A stretch of 64,000 bases of DNA from Fasciolopsis buskii (lineage: Eukaryota > Platyhelminthes > Trematoda > Plagiorchiida > Fasciolidae), in the NCBI GenBank assembly GCA_008360955.1, contig LUCM01000159.1, positions 33,958 through 97,957 of the forward strand, in the 5' to 3' direction. Under the pieces are notes generated by a model, which ran no database searches, was not told where the DNA came from, and saw only the letters and a list, made by a program, of their open reading frames with translations. Position 1 is the first letter of the stretch, and each line of letters starts with the position of its first letter. Made by a program: the position numbers and the translations under genes. Of the stretch, positions 12,908 to 28,000 are shown in pieces.

Positions 12908-15900
12908 TGTATGTATACATATGCATGTACAACCAGTTCGAAAAACTTACGAAGGCTTTACTTTATCTTATGCCCAATCTATCTTCTTATATTTTATTTT
13001 TTACTTCCTTTATTAATGAAACAATAATGTGCATCATTTTTTAGGAAGGGGGCCGCGGCTAACAGAGAGCTACCAAGTGGGGAAGTTGACCGGCGGTGGG
13101 AGGATTCGAATCCGCGACCTTCACGTCCAAACGTCACGATCTTATCCGCTTAGCCACCGCCGGCCAATTGAAAGAATATACTGGTTCTATTGGCCTTTGA
13201 GATCCAAGGATTTAGCCCCTTCGTTGGACTTAGTCGAAAATCACTCTGCAGATAAACAAGAAACATTCCGGATGGACTTTTGTGCCGTCAGCTGAATACA
13301 ACAATGAAAACTCACAGATGGCACAAGACGCTAGACGCTTTGCGTCGTGTGGCACGCAAACGACTGGGATGAGAAATGTCAACACTAGAAGTTATTTAGC
13401 CCAACACGGGTATATAAGTATCTTTGAGATTGGCCAGACCGGACACGTTTGAGGTATTATACAATGGAGGCATAGTACAAACTGGGCACACGAGTGAACC
13501 TCTGACTCGTAGTCACACGACGACTCTGCTATTGGTTTACCCAAGAAACGGAGGCGCGAGATCCACAACTAGGCAGATTAAAAACACTGGGACGAGGTGC
13601 TAGGATTTACTGACCAACATCAAGCCAGCAACCAAGCGCGAAGAAAGACACGTCGCATGTACAACCAGCTGTTGCATGTAGATGCAGTGTGAGTCGGGAA
13701 AAGAGGCGGTTACCTTACGATTGCATACAAAAGTACCGAGATTAGCCAGTGAGAAAATAGCGATGTCCGGGGCAAAAGTTTCGGTTACCCGGTCACAATG
13801 AAGTAAGAAACAACTCGAAGAAAAATTTCCTCAAAAATAAGCACTTTTTGTCGACTTTGTTGATAGGTGGCAGATTGTTATCACTAGGCTGGTTATCATA
13901 TCTGACTTATTTGGACCCTGTGTATCACTCCAAGTTTAGAGGTCATGGTTTCTGGTCACACCCCCGTATAGGGGCTACCGGGCATGTCCCACTCACTACA
14001 CGTCATTAAAAATGGTTATTTTCGTAAACCATCTAATCGTCCACTAACAGCGCTGATTATTCGGTTATACTTTATGAATTAATTTCAGATGATGCTGTTT
14101 GCCATTTCCTCCTGCTGGTTTGCTTGTATCAACGTTCCACGTGTGCCACTTTGCTATTCTCACTTGTCTCCGTGATTCTTTGCTAGTTCTATATTGATTA
14201 TTTTCGTGAATAATTTGTCATCTGTTTTGCTATTCAGTTTCTTTCTCCGTTACTGTCTTGTTCTTCAGTCGCCGTTCTTATTCCTTATTGGGTAGGGCCT
14301 AATAATTTTTTTGATGTAAATCTGTTTGATGTAATCCTCTCACAATATCTACTCATCCGCGGACATCTTACTTTTCTGTTCTGGTTTGTTTTCTTATTCT
14401 CTTCCCTTTCGTTAAAATTCATCGTGATAATCACGCAGGCTTGTTGGGGTATTTTCGATCGAGAGAATTGTTTGCGTCGCACGTTAGCCGAAAGTTTGCG
14501 CACATGTGAAGCTAGTTTCTACTCCCGATGGCGTGACTACGAGGCTCTGCAAGCCGCGTGTCACTATATTTTGGACGAGACTCAGTGCCGACGTGATTGG
14601 GATAACGTGCTGGCTGCGGCCGACCAACCCGGTACGTCCATGTTTCATTCCCAATCTGTTACGGATAGGGATTTTCATTGTTCTCATATGGTTGTGGTGC
14701 CTGTCCTTTGAGTACGGGACAATGTTCCGGTATTGCTTACTTCCCCAGATCCTTCATGTTGCTGAATAAATTTTAGACCATGCGGTTGGCATTTTTTAGT
14801 CGAACTACCATTGGATAAGAATCGTAAACCAGACGTTTCTGATAATGTTCATGAGTTATAATCAAAATGGGAGTGTCACTTTTATATCGTGATATTTACA
14901 GAGCTCCGATATTACTAGACATCGATTAACCGACGAAAATTCACATCCATATTGGGAGTTGACACCAGTCGACTAATCATTGGTTGTCTTAGGGAACTAC
15001 ATTGCATTTTCCAAGTTCATTGTATTTGATGTCACACGGCGCGGGTTGTGAAATATTCTCAAAATTCACCTGCAAGTAAAGGCGGGAGGAACACTATTCC
15101 TTTTAATCTAATAATCCTTCAAGTGGGCCAGTTCATATTCTCTCATGGATCAGCGTTAAATAGCAGTGCGAGCTTCACTGACCACTGCCTTTCTCCCTGA
15201 GTTATACATTGCTGTAGAACGAATAAATATACAAGTGAATAGGGGGGTGGATGTAAGTCGGTGGGGAAAAAAGAATGCCGTGGCAGCCAATACACGGAAT
15301 ACAGTCGTAAGCACACAAGCTCATTTATTTTCAATCATTCTGTTTCGACCGAAAATGGTAACACCATCGCACTGATTTGCTGCCATGTTTCCAGCCAACT
15401 GATTGGCTGGACTCCAACCGCGAAGACGTGAGACACCTACTTTACCTAAGTTCGTTGTGCATTCTCCTTCCACACTGCCATATCATCTGTTGAATTCCAC
15501 GTGGGTGAAACAGAAAGCGAGACATGGCAATAATAGACGCGTGTTCGTCATACGTAACCTTACCTAACCAACAAAGTCTCTACTAAGCTTCATACGCCAT
15601 GATAGAATATTCTCTGGTCCGGCCCCCATTATGGTATTCCTAACCCTCGGTCATTTAATCCTGTCTTAGTGATACTACAAACTTCGGTGATCGAAAACCT
15701 CTAAACAATGGACATCTTCGGCAAGTAAAATCCATGACCGGCACCCATATTACAGAACGGAGAGCACTGTGGCATAGTACACACGACCTTTCAATTTCAA
15801 CGAAATACCAGATCAGCATCACAAATTCTTCAGTTCAGCGTGCTCCGTTAGAGCCTTGGAGATACGCATGCTCACTTCTACTGCCGGGTTACCGTCCTTC

Positions 15901-18900
15901 ATCAAGCGGGTGCGGTCGTAGCTGAAACGGCCGGTAGTCAGCAGTTCTCCTCCATCCACTCTCAAGTTCGGTACGACTGCCTTCCATGCTTGTAACAGCA
16001 CTTTACTTCTCGAGAATGCAAAGCATATGGCCAATGGAGCTGCGGCCCTCGTGAGTCTGTCTGGTGCATGCTTAGCGTTTTTCGCAGTTTCGGACAAGCG
16101 CACGAGTTCGTCTGCGTAATCTAGGTGACACAGCTTTTTCCCATTTGCCAGTTCGACGCCTAAATCTTGAAGTCCTGAAGCATTCTCCATTACCTCGTCG
16201 ATGAGGGAGTTGAACAGGAATGTATAAATGAGGCACGCTTATCGAACACTTCTGGTCATTTCGAATGAATTTGGCACTTTGCTGTATATCCTTACGCGTC
16301 CATATGTATGCTATTACAGTGTTAGTAATAGGTTCACGAACTTCTTTGGCACACCCTGGCGGCGGGGAGCACTGAATAGCACTGTTCGGTCGAAGACACC
16401 TTTCAAGTCAAGGATAATCACGATTGTTGAAAGACGACGTTTGCGGCGCGTTTCAAGTAGCTGCCAAAGTGTGAAATTCTGGTCCATGCAGCTTTGACCT
16501 GTGAGAAATCCGGCTTGCTGTTCCCGGCTGTTGCTCTCGTGAAGCAGTGCCAGATGATTCAACATCAAGGCCAAAACCCTAGTGATTACCAGAATTAAAT
16601 TAATCCCACGATGATTGTTGCAGCCACTACGTGTTCCCCTGTTGAAAATGGGTACAGCCAGTGACCCACGACAGGGAGATGCGCTCCTTGTTCCAAATGT
16701 CACGGAAAAGGAGGTTAAAAGTATTCTGTCCAACGGTCGAGCCTCTGTTGTCTACCATATAATGGGCCAAATTTTTACCGCATACAGTTTCACTAGCTGA
16801 AGTTCGCTGCTCGGCGGTGTCGCGTATAACAGTCTTTGACTGTTGCATAAACCGACTGCTACTTCCGTCTTTTCGACCATTTTAACCCACCAGTTTTCAC
16901 GGTCCTTCTTAGGGCTTATCGTCATTTGATGCTGTACATGGCGTCGCATCTTATTCACTTCCTTGCAGTTTGGGAGCTGGCGCCATTGCTCCATTAGACT
17001 CAGCGACTCTCGGGAGACTCAGTATCTTTGGTGGACGTTGGATTTAGGACCGCAGGCGAAACTTACTCTCAACTGTATCGTCCGCTTAATTTAATCCCAG
17101 TGCTCATCAACGTTGCTGTTCGTCGGAGTTTTCAGCTCATATCGTAGATTTCTCTCCTGACTGGTGCAAACAATCAAACCAAACGGACGTTCTACGGCCA
17201 ACCGGGCTTGCGGCTTGTGTCGATGGCTATTGATCTGCAGGAAGAATCGCAATGAACTAATTCACGGTCCAGTTCGATTTACTTAGACCAGTACGACCTA
17301 CGATTTTGGATAGAAGCGCGCCAGCGTTAGCTTACTGTGAAAAGGTCAATCTGACTCCGACTAGCTGTATAATTAGAGCGCCCTATCCCTGTGCGACGCA
17401 AACTGTGTAGGGAATTCGTACTAGACAGGCGGTGGTCAAACGGATTAGGTCTTGGCGTTCGGTCGTGAACGTAGCGGGTTTGAATCCTCCTCCTACCACC
17501 GGCCAACTTCCCCACCTCTCAGTTTTTTGTTGGCTGCAGCCACCCTCCTGAAAAATTAGTTATGCTTTCGTTTCCTTAATAAAGAACGTAAAAAGATAGA
17601 AAATGAAAAAAGCAAATGACTGTCTACGCAGATTTCGAGAAGTCTGTCTCCGTTATCTGTACGCTGAGTGGGCAAGACGCAACTTCTGATGCACTGAGTT
17701 TTCCTATTTCGGCATTACAGTCGCGCGCTATCATTACAATACCAGAACATTTGCTCTTGCGAACGGCAGTGACGAATTCATCATAAAACTCATCCTTCTA
17801 CGTGTCAATGCTAAGGTCTGTTGGAGTATATGCCGAGATGACAAACTAGTTGGGGTTAACACAGCTATTCTTTCGAAGGCCAATTGATCCTTTGAGTCGC
17901 AAACGGTTTTTAATCGGGATCTAGTCTGGAACGACCTTGACATTCAAAGCTGCTCCTACACTGCGTTGACCCGCCGTTCGAACTGCCTCGTATCCTAAGG
18001 TGCACAAAAAATATCTTAATGAGATATTGGGCGCAGCTAATTGTGCTACGCTACTCCAATCCCGAATTCACATTTCACATTGCAATGAGCATTCAACACG
18101 CCTGTTGGGCACGCTGGAGTTCAGAGGCTGACGGGGCTTGAGAAAATAAAAGCTATCAGATCGAAGATCAATTACGACATTATTTGACGATAAACCGTTG
18201 CAAGTATCGGCCATGTTAATAATGGGGACATTATGGGTGGATAGAACGAGCAAACAGATTCGGCTGGAGACAAAAAAGAAGGAATACTGAGCATAAGCAT
18301 GCTTACCGCTACCCGCCCTGTTTGATGCAATGGTCATCTAGGTCCTGATTGTTCTGCGCCACAACCAACGGTGTATGTAAATCTTTGTAGATATTTGACT
18401 CACGGAATATGGTGGGCGGATACTGCTAGGGAATTCAGCCGCTATGCAAGAGCACATTTAGGGTTCTCAACGAAGCCCTTTGAGTCTAGCAAGAACCTGT
18501 CTGTGAGGTAGCAGGAAATGGCTGAATGGAAGTCATTCTACTTGGAACAATAATTCTTTCGCTGAATTTCCCGACTAAGTTGCCCGTTCAAATCGTTTCC
18601 CAATCTAGAGTACGAAGAGATTACTACTGCTACTGCTACTACCCATTGACCTTACGGGTACAATTGAATCTTCCATAGGAAATAAGCAATCTTGTATAAT
18701 ATCTCCTTGAGTCATGGTGGCGCGCAAGCCGTCACATCACGTTTGCATTGTTTCACAAGACGAACAATCCCTCAATCTGTTTTCTTAGTGTAAAAGTGAC
18801 TGTTTGGATCGTCGTTGGTTCATTGTTTCAAGGAGTCGAAAATCCCCCTGAAAATATGTTGCCCCTGGAAGACAGAGTACAACAAAGGAGGTGTTCTGTG

Positions 18901-21900
18901 GATATGGGAAGACGTATCAACTACATATTCACATCCAGTTCTTATTTTAAATATTGGGCCCTGAGACCCAGCACCTTACGTCTAAGCTCTGAGTTATTGA
19001 CGGGAGGTAGTCAAGTGGATTACGCGTCTGCCACAGAAGGATCTGCCGATCACTTTGGTGATAGACGGCAGCTCGCTGTCACCCGGCGTGTTACCACCTG
19101 GCCTAATGTAACCTAAGGTGGATCTATCTCAGGGTCAAAATTGCCGGTCCCTTTATTCTCTTGCAGTGGGTTCGAGTGACCACGGGCATGTCTCTTCCAC
19201 TGCACTCATGCTGCAAGCATGTCATGAAAGGGCTTCTCTCGCCGTGTTTTACTAATATTAAGAAGACGATGGCGTTCGAATACCAAAATTCTTTCAAAAA
19301 TGCTCCTGTCAACGACCGTGCCTCTGAGCCTTATAGCAGCACCAACCTTACTGCTACTATGCAAACCCCACATTTGTTCGATAAAGGAATGTCTCGCTGA
19401 TATCACTGAAATTGGTAAGTGCCAGTCGAGCTTTCTTTGTGCTTGAAGTTACTTCCCCAAATATACCACCACCAAGTGAGAAACAAACAATCCAAATACC
19501 CAATTCTTCCCTCGCAAGAACAAAGTTTGGCTTTGATCCACTCCAGTACTGCAATGGCATCCTACACTGTGAAAGTGCAAAACGCATCCAAAACATATCT
19601 GCGCTGCCGTTCAGACAATCGAGAAGAACCTGGAATTTACTTGGGTCCTCAGTCAGAAACAATATTGTCGGTATATTCTAAATGAGGCAGTTTCCCGTCT
19701 GAGCTTATATCAGTTTCACTATTTTGAAGTTAGGATAGGTCTATCTTCATTACTTCAATGACAAAGTTGAAAGGAAAAGGTTAAAGAAGTCAACCCTAAC
19801 AAACACCCACTTCCCGTGATGGACTTGCATGTAAGATCGCCGTAAGCACGAACTGGGCTTCGGCTGTTCGCATGCAGCCACCGACGTCCTGTCCTTCACT
19901 TCAGCCAAACGCATTCGCCCTTTACCGTGAGTGGTCAACAACATTGATGTTCCCCCTTTTCATACAATATAAATTGTCAATTTCTAGCTTAACTTGGACA
20001 GTCTTTGTGTTCAATTCCCTTTAGGTGTTGGACGATCGAAGATTCACCAGTCAGGGTTTATTCATTGACACCACGCATTGCTTGTTCTCTACAGCGCTTA
20101 TTCTTTTCGACCATACCACATTTACTTCACGGAATAAGAAAAAGGAACCAACTCGTTAGGGAACATTTGCCTCTCACTTACCGATTTCATCCTTGTCTCT
20201 CGCCAGACCACAAATTTGTTTGTTTCTACACATCAGACGACATTGAATTACCCAGTTTTCGCCACCTTCAAATGTGCCCCATTCACTGGTGGTTAATATG
20301 GTCATTTGAGAATGTGTATCATTCAAACATCCAAAGTAATTACCAGAAGTCTGGGCTAATTGCTAACTTCGGTTAAGTGTGTGTGATTGGCGATCATAAT
20401 CATTCCGCTTGATCAACATTCGTTTGACGTTGCTCATCGTTTGACTTGCTATACCGATTCATCACCAAAGGATTCTTGCATTGAAAATCATGCGAGTCTG
20501 ACTATGCAGGACAGATATTGAATCCGGGACACCAGTGGTTATATTCTATTATTGGAATTTTGGTTTTTATCGATCCTTGTGGGTAAAATGAGCTCAAATC
20601 TGGTTCACAAATGCATGTATACACGCACGCACTTAAGGATGCATACATTGGCTGGTCATAACCCAGACTACGGCGGCAGGTTTTGTAGGCTGTCGAGTCA
20701 GCCAGTATTGTACTGAAACGCTGGACTGTGATGTGAAACGACGCAATGATTCCCCTAGGGAAGTGAATTCGGAGCAAAACCGTCCATTTTCTAATTGGGT
20801 GTCGGAGTTCTGTCTGCTGGATCTATTATCTACACTGCACAGCTGATTTGGAGCAAAGGATACCACCCGGCCCATTGGGCTATCTGAGAGAGCTGTTTTC
20901 GGTGACCGCCTGCCTCACAGGTCAACACAACATCCTTCTGTCGTCGGATTTTTAAATGCTGAAAGCAAAAAAGACAAGGGCCACACCAACTAGTCAGCAT
21001 AGCAACGACATTCTCTTCTGTTCAACTCCTTGGTGGTCGAATAGTTGAATTACAAGTTTTAACTGGACCGAGCCACACTCTCAGTTAGGTCTCTGCGAAT
21101 ATGCCCCACAAAGCCAGTTGATTTTTTAACAAACCAAGATGGAATCAGTGTGCACAGCTTTTTCCATATTTTTATTGCCGATTCGGATATTGGTACTGCG
21201 CATGGGGAGTATGTTTCGTTTTGTTGGTACAACTAGGAGGTAGGGGGCAGAATTACATCCTTCATTGGATTCGAGGGGAATGTGTACCTGATCTCCGTGA
21301 GAGACTTTGGCGTGCGGTTGGACGGTACGTCCGCCTAAGTTCGCTGTCTTTTGGCGTGTTACTATACCTGTTCACAATAGACTAAGTGTGATTCCGTATA
21401 AATTTAGGTTGCCAATCCATCGCACTAGTGCAGTAGGCTTTGGACACGGGCTAATGCCCATTCCAGTCTACCTATTCTCTTACTGTCTACTACAAGGAAG
21501 TGAATAGAAAAGAAGCGTTGCCGCATACTTTTCTAGGTGGTTTGTAGTTTTGAACATGATTATTTGCTACTTCCTAGTATTTTCGAATGAATGTTTACTG
21601 TGGTTCAGGCAACCCACTATAGATCCAACGTAGCTTAACGTTGAGTGGTAATCTGTGAATATTTGCAATGAATTCTGAACTTAGTGACTTAATTGGATTG
21701 CGTGTGATGCACTTTTTTGTTATCCACATAATTGACTAACCGTTCGCAATTCTAGTGGCTATTCTCAACAGTTATCGATCGACCGAATGTGAAGCAGTCA
21801 GTTGGCAACAAGATTTTTCCTGTTTGACTGGATTTAGGGAGAATTCGATACATTGTCCGTAAGAGCAGAATTACGAAGCTCTATCTAATGTTACAACAGG

Positions 21901-24900
21901 TGGCAATGCTTAGGCTTCGTTGTTCAGTTCAAATCTTTTTCCTATCTGCAATGTTTCTAATTTATGATATTAATCTGTAAACCGCGAAACACGAACCTTA
22001 CTTTTGGGATATTTTGTTATCCGCATGACGATTCTTGTCTCCGTTACATGTTTATTTCCACAAACTATTTCACAAATATGCTTACTGAATAATTTCACTT
22101 GACGATTAGCCATGATATCATTTTACTTCCCCTTATCCGATTTTCGTCCCCCCCGCCCTTTCCGCTTGTAATTCCGCTGACAGGTGGTGCTTTGGAACAG
22201 ATTCATATTTTTGCCCTTAGTCACATTCTACGTCGTCCGATTATTGTGTACGGAGTCAAGTATATCAAGAATTATCGCGATGAACCAATTGGAATTGCCA
22301 ACTTCCAAGGTAGGGGCCAAAAACTACTCGCCACCGGTCATCACATTTTCCGTGGGCATCCCGTCATTTTTCAGTCCGGTTGTTCTGTTTTCGCATCTTC
22401 TTTGAGTTGAAATATGCAGATAAGGAACGTTTTTGATGATGTAATGAGTCTTTTTCAGCTTCAGCCTGTGCTTTATGCTAGAACAGTCCAAATCCGTCGT
22501 GGACTGTGTAGTTCAGTTCTTGAAAACCGATGACCTTGTGCTGATTTGCTCCGGTTTTGGTTGCTCCAGGGTAGCATCTACTCGAGGGTGAAAGAATGGT
22601 TGATAAGCAAATAGAGATGAGTAAATAAAAAATTATGTGGAATTCAAATTTAACAACCTCGCTGTTTGCGTCACTTGATAATGTCATCTAATGCTAATAA
22701 CTGTCTAGTAAGACCGTTTTATAATTTACTGCACGGAATTTCGACTTATCTTACCCGAGGGATCCTACTGGCTACGGTTTTCACATCACTGCCATTTTAT
22801 GGTCCGAAATTGTTGACCCACTTCCCAACCCGTGCGTTACTCGGAAAGCAGCGCACATTGTCGGTACTTCACTAGCCGAAATAACCGTTTTGTTCGAACT
22901 GGTTCTAGTTCACAAGGTCCCCTCCTAGGCGACGGTTGGAGACAATAGGTAATATGACTAAAGCTGTAGTTAATAGTGACGTCGCTAAATTCACTGCCTT
23001 TCCTCTTCTTTATAGTTCTTCAAGTTATAACTGTTCAGTCGATCTTTGATCGTTTGTTATTTTCTTTTTCGTTTTTGAATAGATGGCTTTGTGAGGTGCT
23101 GACCGAAACCAGCGCACACCAATTTAAGGTTAATGATTGTAAAAACGAAAACTGAACTGATAGTTTTTGTTATCCCCTTTGCGTAAAGAACTTATCTTTG
23201 ATTGTGGACACATTAACTAGTGAAAAGAGAAATCTTATCAGTAGTATGTCCCGCGCACGAATGATTGAACGAAATTCCGCGGAAGCACAGTTATTGCCAC
23301 TCGTCAGTTATGTTTACCCGGTAATCTGTTATCCCATCAGCATAATTACCCTAGAATCCCATTTGAACCATTAGGGGTGTGCATGGATGATGGATTCATT
23401 TTGTTCACTCATCTGTAAACGAAACATACTACTGACTACAACACCCTGTACTTTTGCACACTGTCCTCTTTGTGAAGGTTAGCCTTGATTAGCCGATGAG
23501 AAGTTTCGAACGAAGCACCCGGTGACTCTCACATAGATTCATCATCCATGCCCGCTCATTACCATTCAGGTGAGATTCTAATGCCAAAAAATCATTTCGT
23601 TCGGATAGATCAACAGTCCGACAAGGTAGTGGTAACCATTCAACAGTGGAAAGTGGATGCATACCGAGGTTGGAGAACTGCCCTTTATCGTTTAAGATTG
23701 GGTAAACGAAACAGATACTGTTGCGGTTTGCATTCTGCTATCGGTTTTAGATGTCTCGTGATACTTGGTCATCGTGCTTAGTTTTGTTTGTCCGGTGTAA
23801 TATACGTACCTGACATTACTAACAAACCGTCGGAACAGGTAATTGCACGGTCATCGTTTGGCAGTTTTAAAGTTTATTGAACATAGTAGTCATCATTTGC
23901 TCACTATCGTTTACTTTTGTGAGGTTTTCCAGCATGTATGGTTTACGCGTTTTCTTTTCCAACAATCTCATTAAGATGGAAGTCGCTTGATGTATCATTT
24001 TAAGCATGAGTTCTTAGGTAATTCCTGTTCATTTCCCTTTTTTCGCCTCTCGTCTTCCGGTTCCTTTTATCCTCCTCCAAATCAGGAATCTATATTCCTT
24101 TGTTATGGGATCGCAGTTTTTGCTCACCCAATCCCATAGTTTTGGGCTACACTCGCGGTCACTTCACAGCGCTAGTGCCAATGGAACCGCAGCAGCTGGG
24201 TGTGAGTCCAGAACCGCAACTGAGTCCTAATATTCAGTCCTCGCCGTACACTTCACCACGACCGACTGCACCGGGTTGTAGCAGTGGTGGTGGCAATGGT
24301 ACCACTCCCTCTGCCACGGCACCATCATCAGGCTCCTCGTCCCGAAAGCATAGCCCAAGTCCATCGGATGAGCATCACCTGGTGACGGGCTCGGATGTTC
24401 TGGCTGTGACAGAAAATTTGCCATCTTCTGGTCAAGTTCCGCCCGCTCTCAGTAGCGCGGGGAGTGGAACACACAATTCTTTTATCTATTTGCCGTTGGT
24501 CGATCGTCAGGGTGGTCTGCTTCCTGTTCATTTCACCACCGAGAAAGAAGCAAGTCATCATGATCGTATCTTTTCAACTTTTTGCTTTTTTCATTTGATT
24601 ATCTGATTGCCCTTCAAGCCACAACTGCTACCCACAGACCTCATGTCGTCCGATCGGTAAGCATCGGATTGGAGTTTCGTTCTCATTAGGGCTCATCAAT
24701 GGTGCATCTGGACCGTCGCATCCGGATTTGAATCCCGGCCTCTCAGCATGAAGCTTCTTCTGTTACAACTGTGACACCCCGCTCCTGTCCGGGGTGTTCA
24801 AAGTTACTGAGTTAGGTTTGTTCAGGTGTTGCTCTTTCTCTAGGTTTCTTACAACATTTCGCGGTGTCGTAGATACCTCATAATCATATCTCGGGCACAT

Positions 24901-25008
24901 GCCCATTTTGAAGTCGATTTGCATATCCATTTGTCACGATTTTACTGTCGATCAATTGACGATCATCAGAGAAAAGACGAGGAGTCACCAGTCTGAATTT
25001 TCGATGTG

Positions 25009-25046
<38 letters not shown>

Positions 25047-28000
25047 TTATATCCTTAAGGCTCTAGTGCTTGCTAGGTGTAAATAAGCATCGGCAAATAT
25101 CAAGAATTTATTTGCAAGTTTCCTTTAGTATATCTGTTTGTAGACTGTGATTAGGCCAGTCAAACATGGGTGACATTGGCTGTCTAGGTAAGCGCGTCTG
25201 AACATGAGAAATGAAATTCCCCAGGAGCATGAAATTTTCATGAGCGTTTTGGGAAAGGTCTTAGGATTCATCTTAGCATGTTTGCATAAATGATAACAAA
25301 CTCGCCTATCCAACAAACACGCTGATTTTACCAAATATTCTACTCATGATCACGCGGTCATTTATGCACTGAAGATAATTATTTGTTAACTGGAGTCTAC
25401 TGGGGTCTACAACTCACGGTTGATCTTGAATAGAGAAATGTTCGTTAAGGGACAATCAGGATTTATACCAAAGTGTCAAAGTCATTTGCACGCGCTGCGT
25501 TAATCGCTTATATTGCTGCCGTGACAGTGAAGCAGTGAGCGAGAAACAGTAAAATCTTTGAGTTGATAGACAAAGGCTGTTGACTACAACAAAGACCTCG
25601 GTTTCAAGTCTCACAGTGAAAATTTATAGCGAGGAGGGGAAGGTTAAAAAGAGTAGTGCATAAAGTGGACGGTTTAATTTAAACCGAGAGTGTGAATGAG
25701 GACGGTGAGAGTTAGATATGGATTTTGAGTGCGTATAGGTGAGCGAAGACTGTCCTTTACATGATTTGTGAAATTTGTTGTTGGCATGAGAGGGCCGGTA
25801 ACTCAGCTCTGAGAGTTGGAGTGGATAACCACAAATAGTCTCAGCAGCTTGAAAGTGGTAGTGAGTCGGACCTGACGGATTCTGATAAAATAGCTGGTTA
25901 AAGTTTTACATCTATGAAGTCGATGAGGGATAGGGAGTCAAATAATTCCATTTCTGCGGTCACATAACCGTCCATTCAAGCCACGTTGACTTCGAGCTCG
26001 ATTCAGATTGATTAGGGTGCAAGAACGGCGGTCCTGTCCGATCACTGGTTTCTGGCTACTTACTAAAGTTTCCAAGTTGGCCTACATCCATTGCTATAGG
26101 TTTCAATCTGCTGCCTCCTGCAGGCTCACATGCATCGCTCAGGAACAATAATCTCGGCTCGTGTGTGTGAGCGCACCACTGACTAATGGAGACCAACCAG
26201 GTTTTTAACTTTCCACACCGTATGCTTGTTGGTAGTTCAGTGACGATCAACATTGGTTTACATGTGCAACCAGTTTTCGAAAGAACGATGTGCTCTCGTT
26301 TATTGACTACAAGCTATGGTCTACCACGTGCGTGTTGTGGTATAACTGATTCTGGATAATAGATGCCCTTGTACGTGTTCGTACTGCTCGATAGCCGGCT
26401 GGTAAGTCGGATCCTAAAAGTGTACGTCCTTTGAATCAACGGATTTACTTCGTGCGCCAGTAATGGCTTGCACTTGAGGAGCCGTAAACTAGTTAATCAG
26501 AAAATGTTCACTTCTGTGAATGACGTTCTGATTCAAGTATCGACTGTGACTTCAAGTAGTTTTAAATGAAAGCTTTGTTCCGTCTCGTGTAAGGTATAAC
26601 TAATCAGAACTGGGGGTGCCGAATTCAGCATCATATTACGCGCCCATCATTGTCCGGAATCTGGAGTACTGGCTAACCCAAAGTGCACTACCGACGGTAC
26701 TTAGCAAAACAGTTTGTAATGTTGTTATATGTGTATATATGATAGCAGTTTAAAGAATAATGCTCCTTCTCATGGCCTTGGAGAACGACATCGGTTTGGT
26801 GGCTAAGTTGGTCATGTTAGTTAGAAACTTCAAAGACTTTCCACAGTTGGGCCAATTCTATATTTGTTAAAGGCGTTTCATCACTTGCAGGGACATCGTC
26901 GTTGCTATGGTTTTGTGGCGAACGCTTGCGCGTGTTCGCCTGCATATGCGGAGCGTCTGTCTTCTGTAGCCGGCGCTGATTGGTTCTTTTTATTGAGGTA
27001 GAGCATGGACGCTAGCTAGTAGCTTTATGCTCTGTCGCCTACGTTTGACGTGTTGAGGGCTGTAACAATTCTCGTTCTCATCGGTGTTTGTTGATTAGTC
27101 CTTCGATTGCATCGCTAAGTGTATGCGATCTCTAGATCGATATATCCGTCTGTCGGTCTTTCTGAATAATGTCAAACTCCCGGAAAACCCCCTACTTTTG
27201 GCGATAGCTTTCACGCCAAAACGTACTAGGATTGATGATATTACGTCGTGGGATGAAGAAATGTTTCCAATCCAATGGCCCCGTTCAGCATGCGAACCAA
27301 TGCCATATATGTATACGTAACGCAGATTTGGTTGCAGATCATGTAGCATGAGAACAACAGCGAATGAGGGAGATATTATAAGGGGAAAGTAATGAAATAG
27401 ATATTGTGTAGGGTTTATCACACATGCCGAATCTTGCGGATTCCTCCAAACCGCCTATTGTCCATGGTGGGCATTATATTACCACATGCTGCTCAAAGCT
27501 GCTGGTACAAACCCGTCAAATCTTTCTATGGTTTGCTCCATTTTGTGCTTCCTTCTCTTTTTGAACATGTTGAGGAAGGAAATTTTCGCCCTTAGAGCTC
27601 CACGCTACGAGTCAGGGTCAAGCCGGTGAACTTCCGTTAGGCGGTTTGATAATGCCTTGACCACGGAATTATTTCGATTCCGGCTATCGGACGCCAGAGC
27701 AAATTTCTTGTCCTAGCGACAAGCCCAACTAGATTTGTAGTTCCAATTGGTTGCTGGTTTTTCCTGTTGATGGATCACTAGTTAAAGACAAACCTCGTCC
27801 AGAGTATTTACATGCAGCGATGAAGTAAAGTGATACCCGAATTGATGTTTACATATGGTTTGGGTGGATTTTAATGCTGCTTATTGTGTCTGAGTTTACG
27901 ATATACTGGAGTATTTGAATTTTTGAGTTATTTACTTGAATATTTGAGCGGTGCCTGTTTTAAAGCGTTCAACTTCTTTTCTCTATCCCGATTGACAATT

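Larger units (their letters stand above)
10578..14438 (+). other. TRABID intron 3 (3861 nt)
   Basis: GT-AG intron with two SINE-A copies (11.7 kb +, 13.0 kb -), an (AT)n run at 12.88 kb and a SINE-B copy at 13.85 kb. The rest has no recognised feature. Confidence 0.85.
14632..22183 (+). other. TRABID intron 4 (7552 nt, largest)
   Basis: GT-AG intron. It contains an antisense LINE remnant at 15.8-18.0 kb with a SINE-A inserted, the repeated-domain fragment at 18.48 kb, and SINE-B copies at 19.0 and 21.3 kb. From 14.63 to 15.8, 19.25 to 21.29 and 21.43 to 22.18 kb no feature is recognised. Confidence 0.85.

Noticed and set aside
13300..13700. LTR-like segment with GTATATAAG
   Set aside because: No second copy, no TG...CA termini and no primer-binding site could be found in the window.
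23488..23525. CCGATGAGAAGTTTCGAACGAAG as a hammerhead
   Set aside because: The first box is altered, the hairpin leaves three unpaired bases next to the core, and no stem I or III partner is present.
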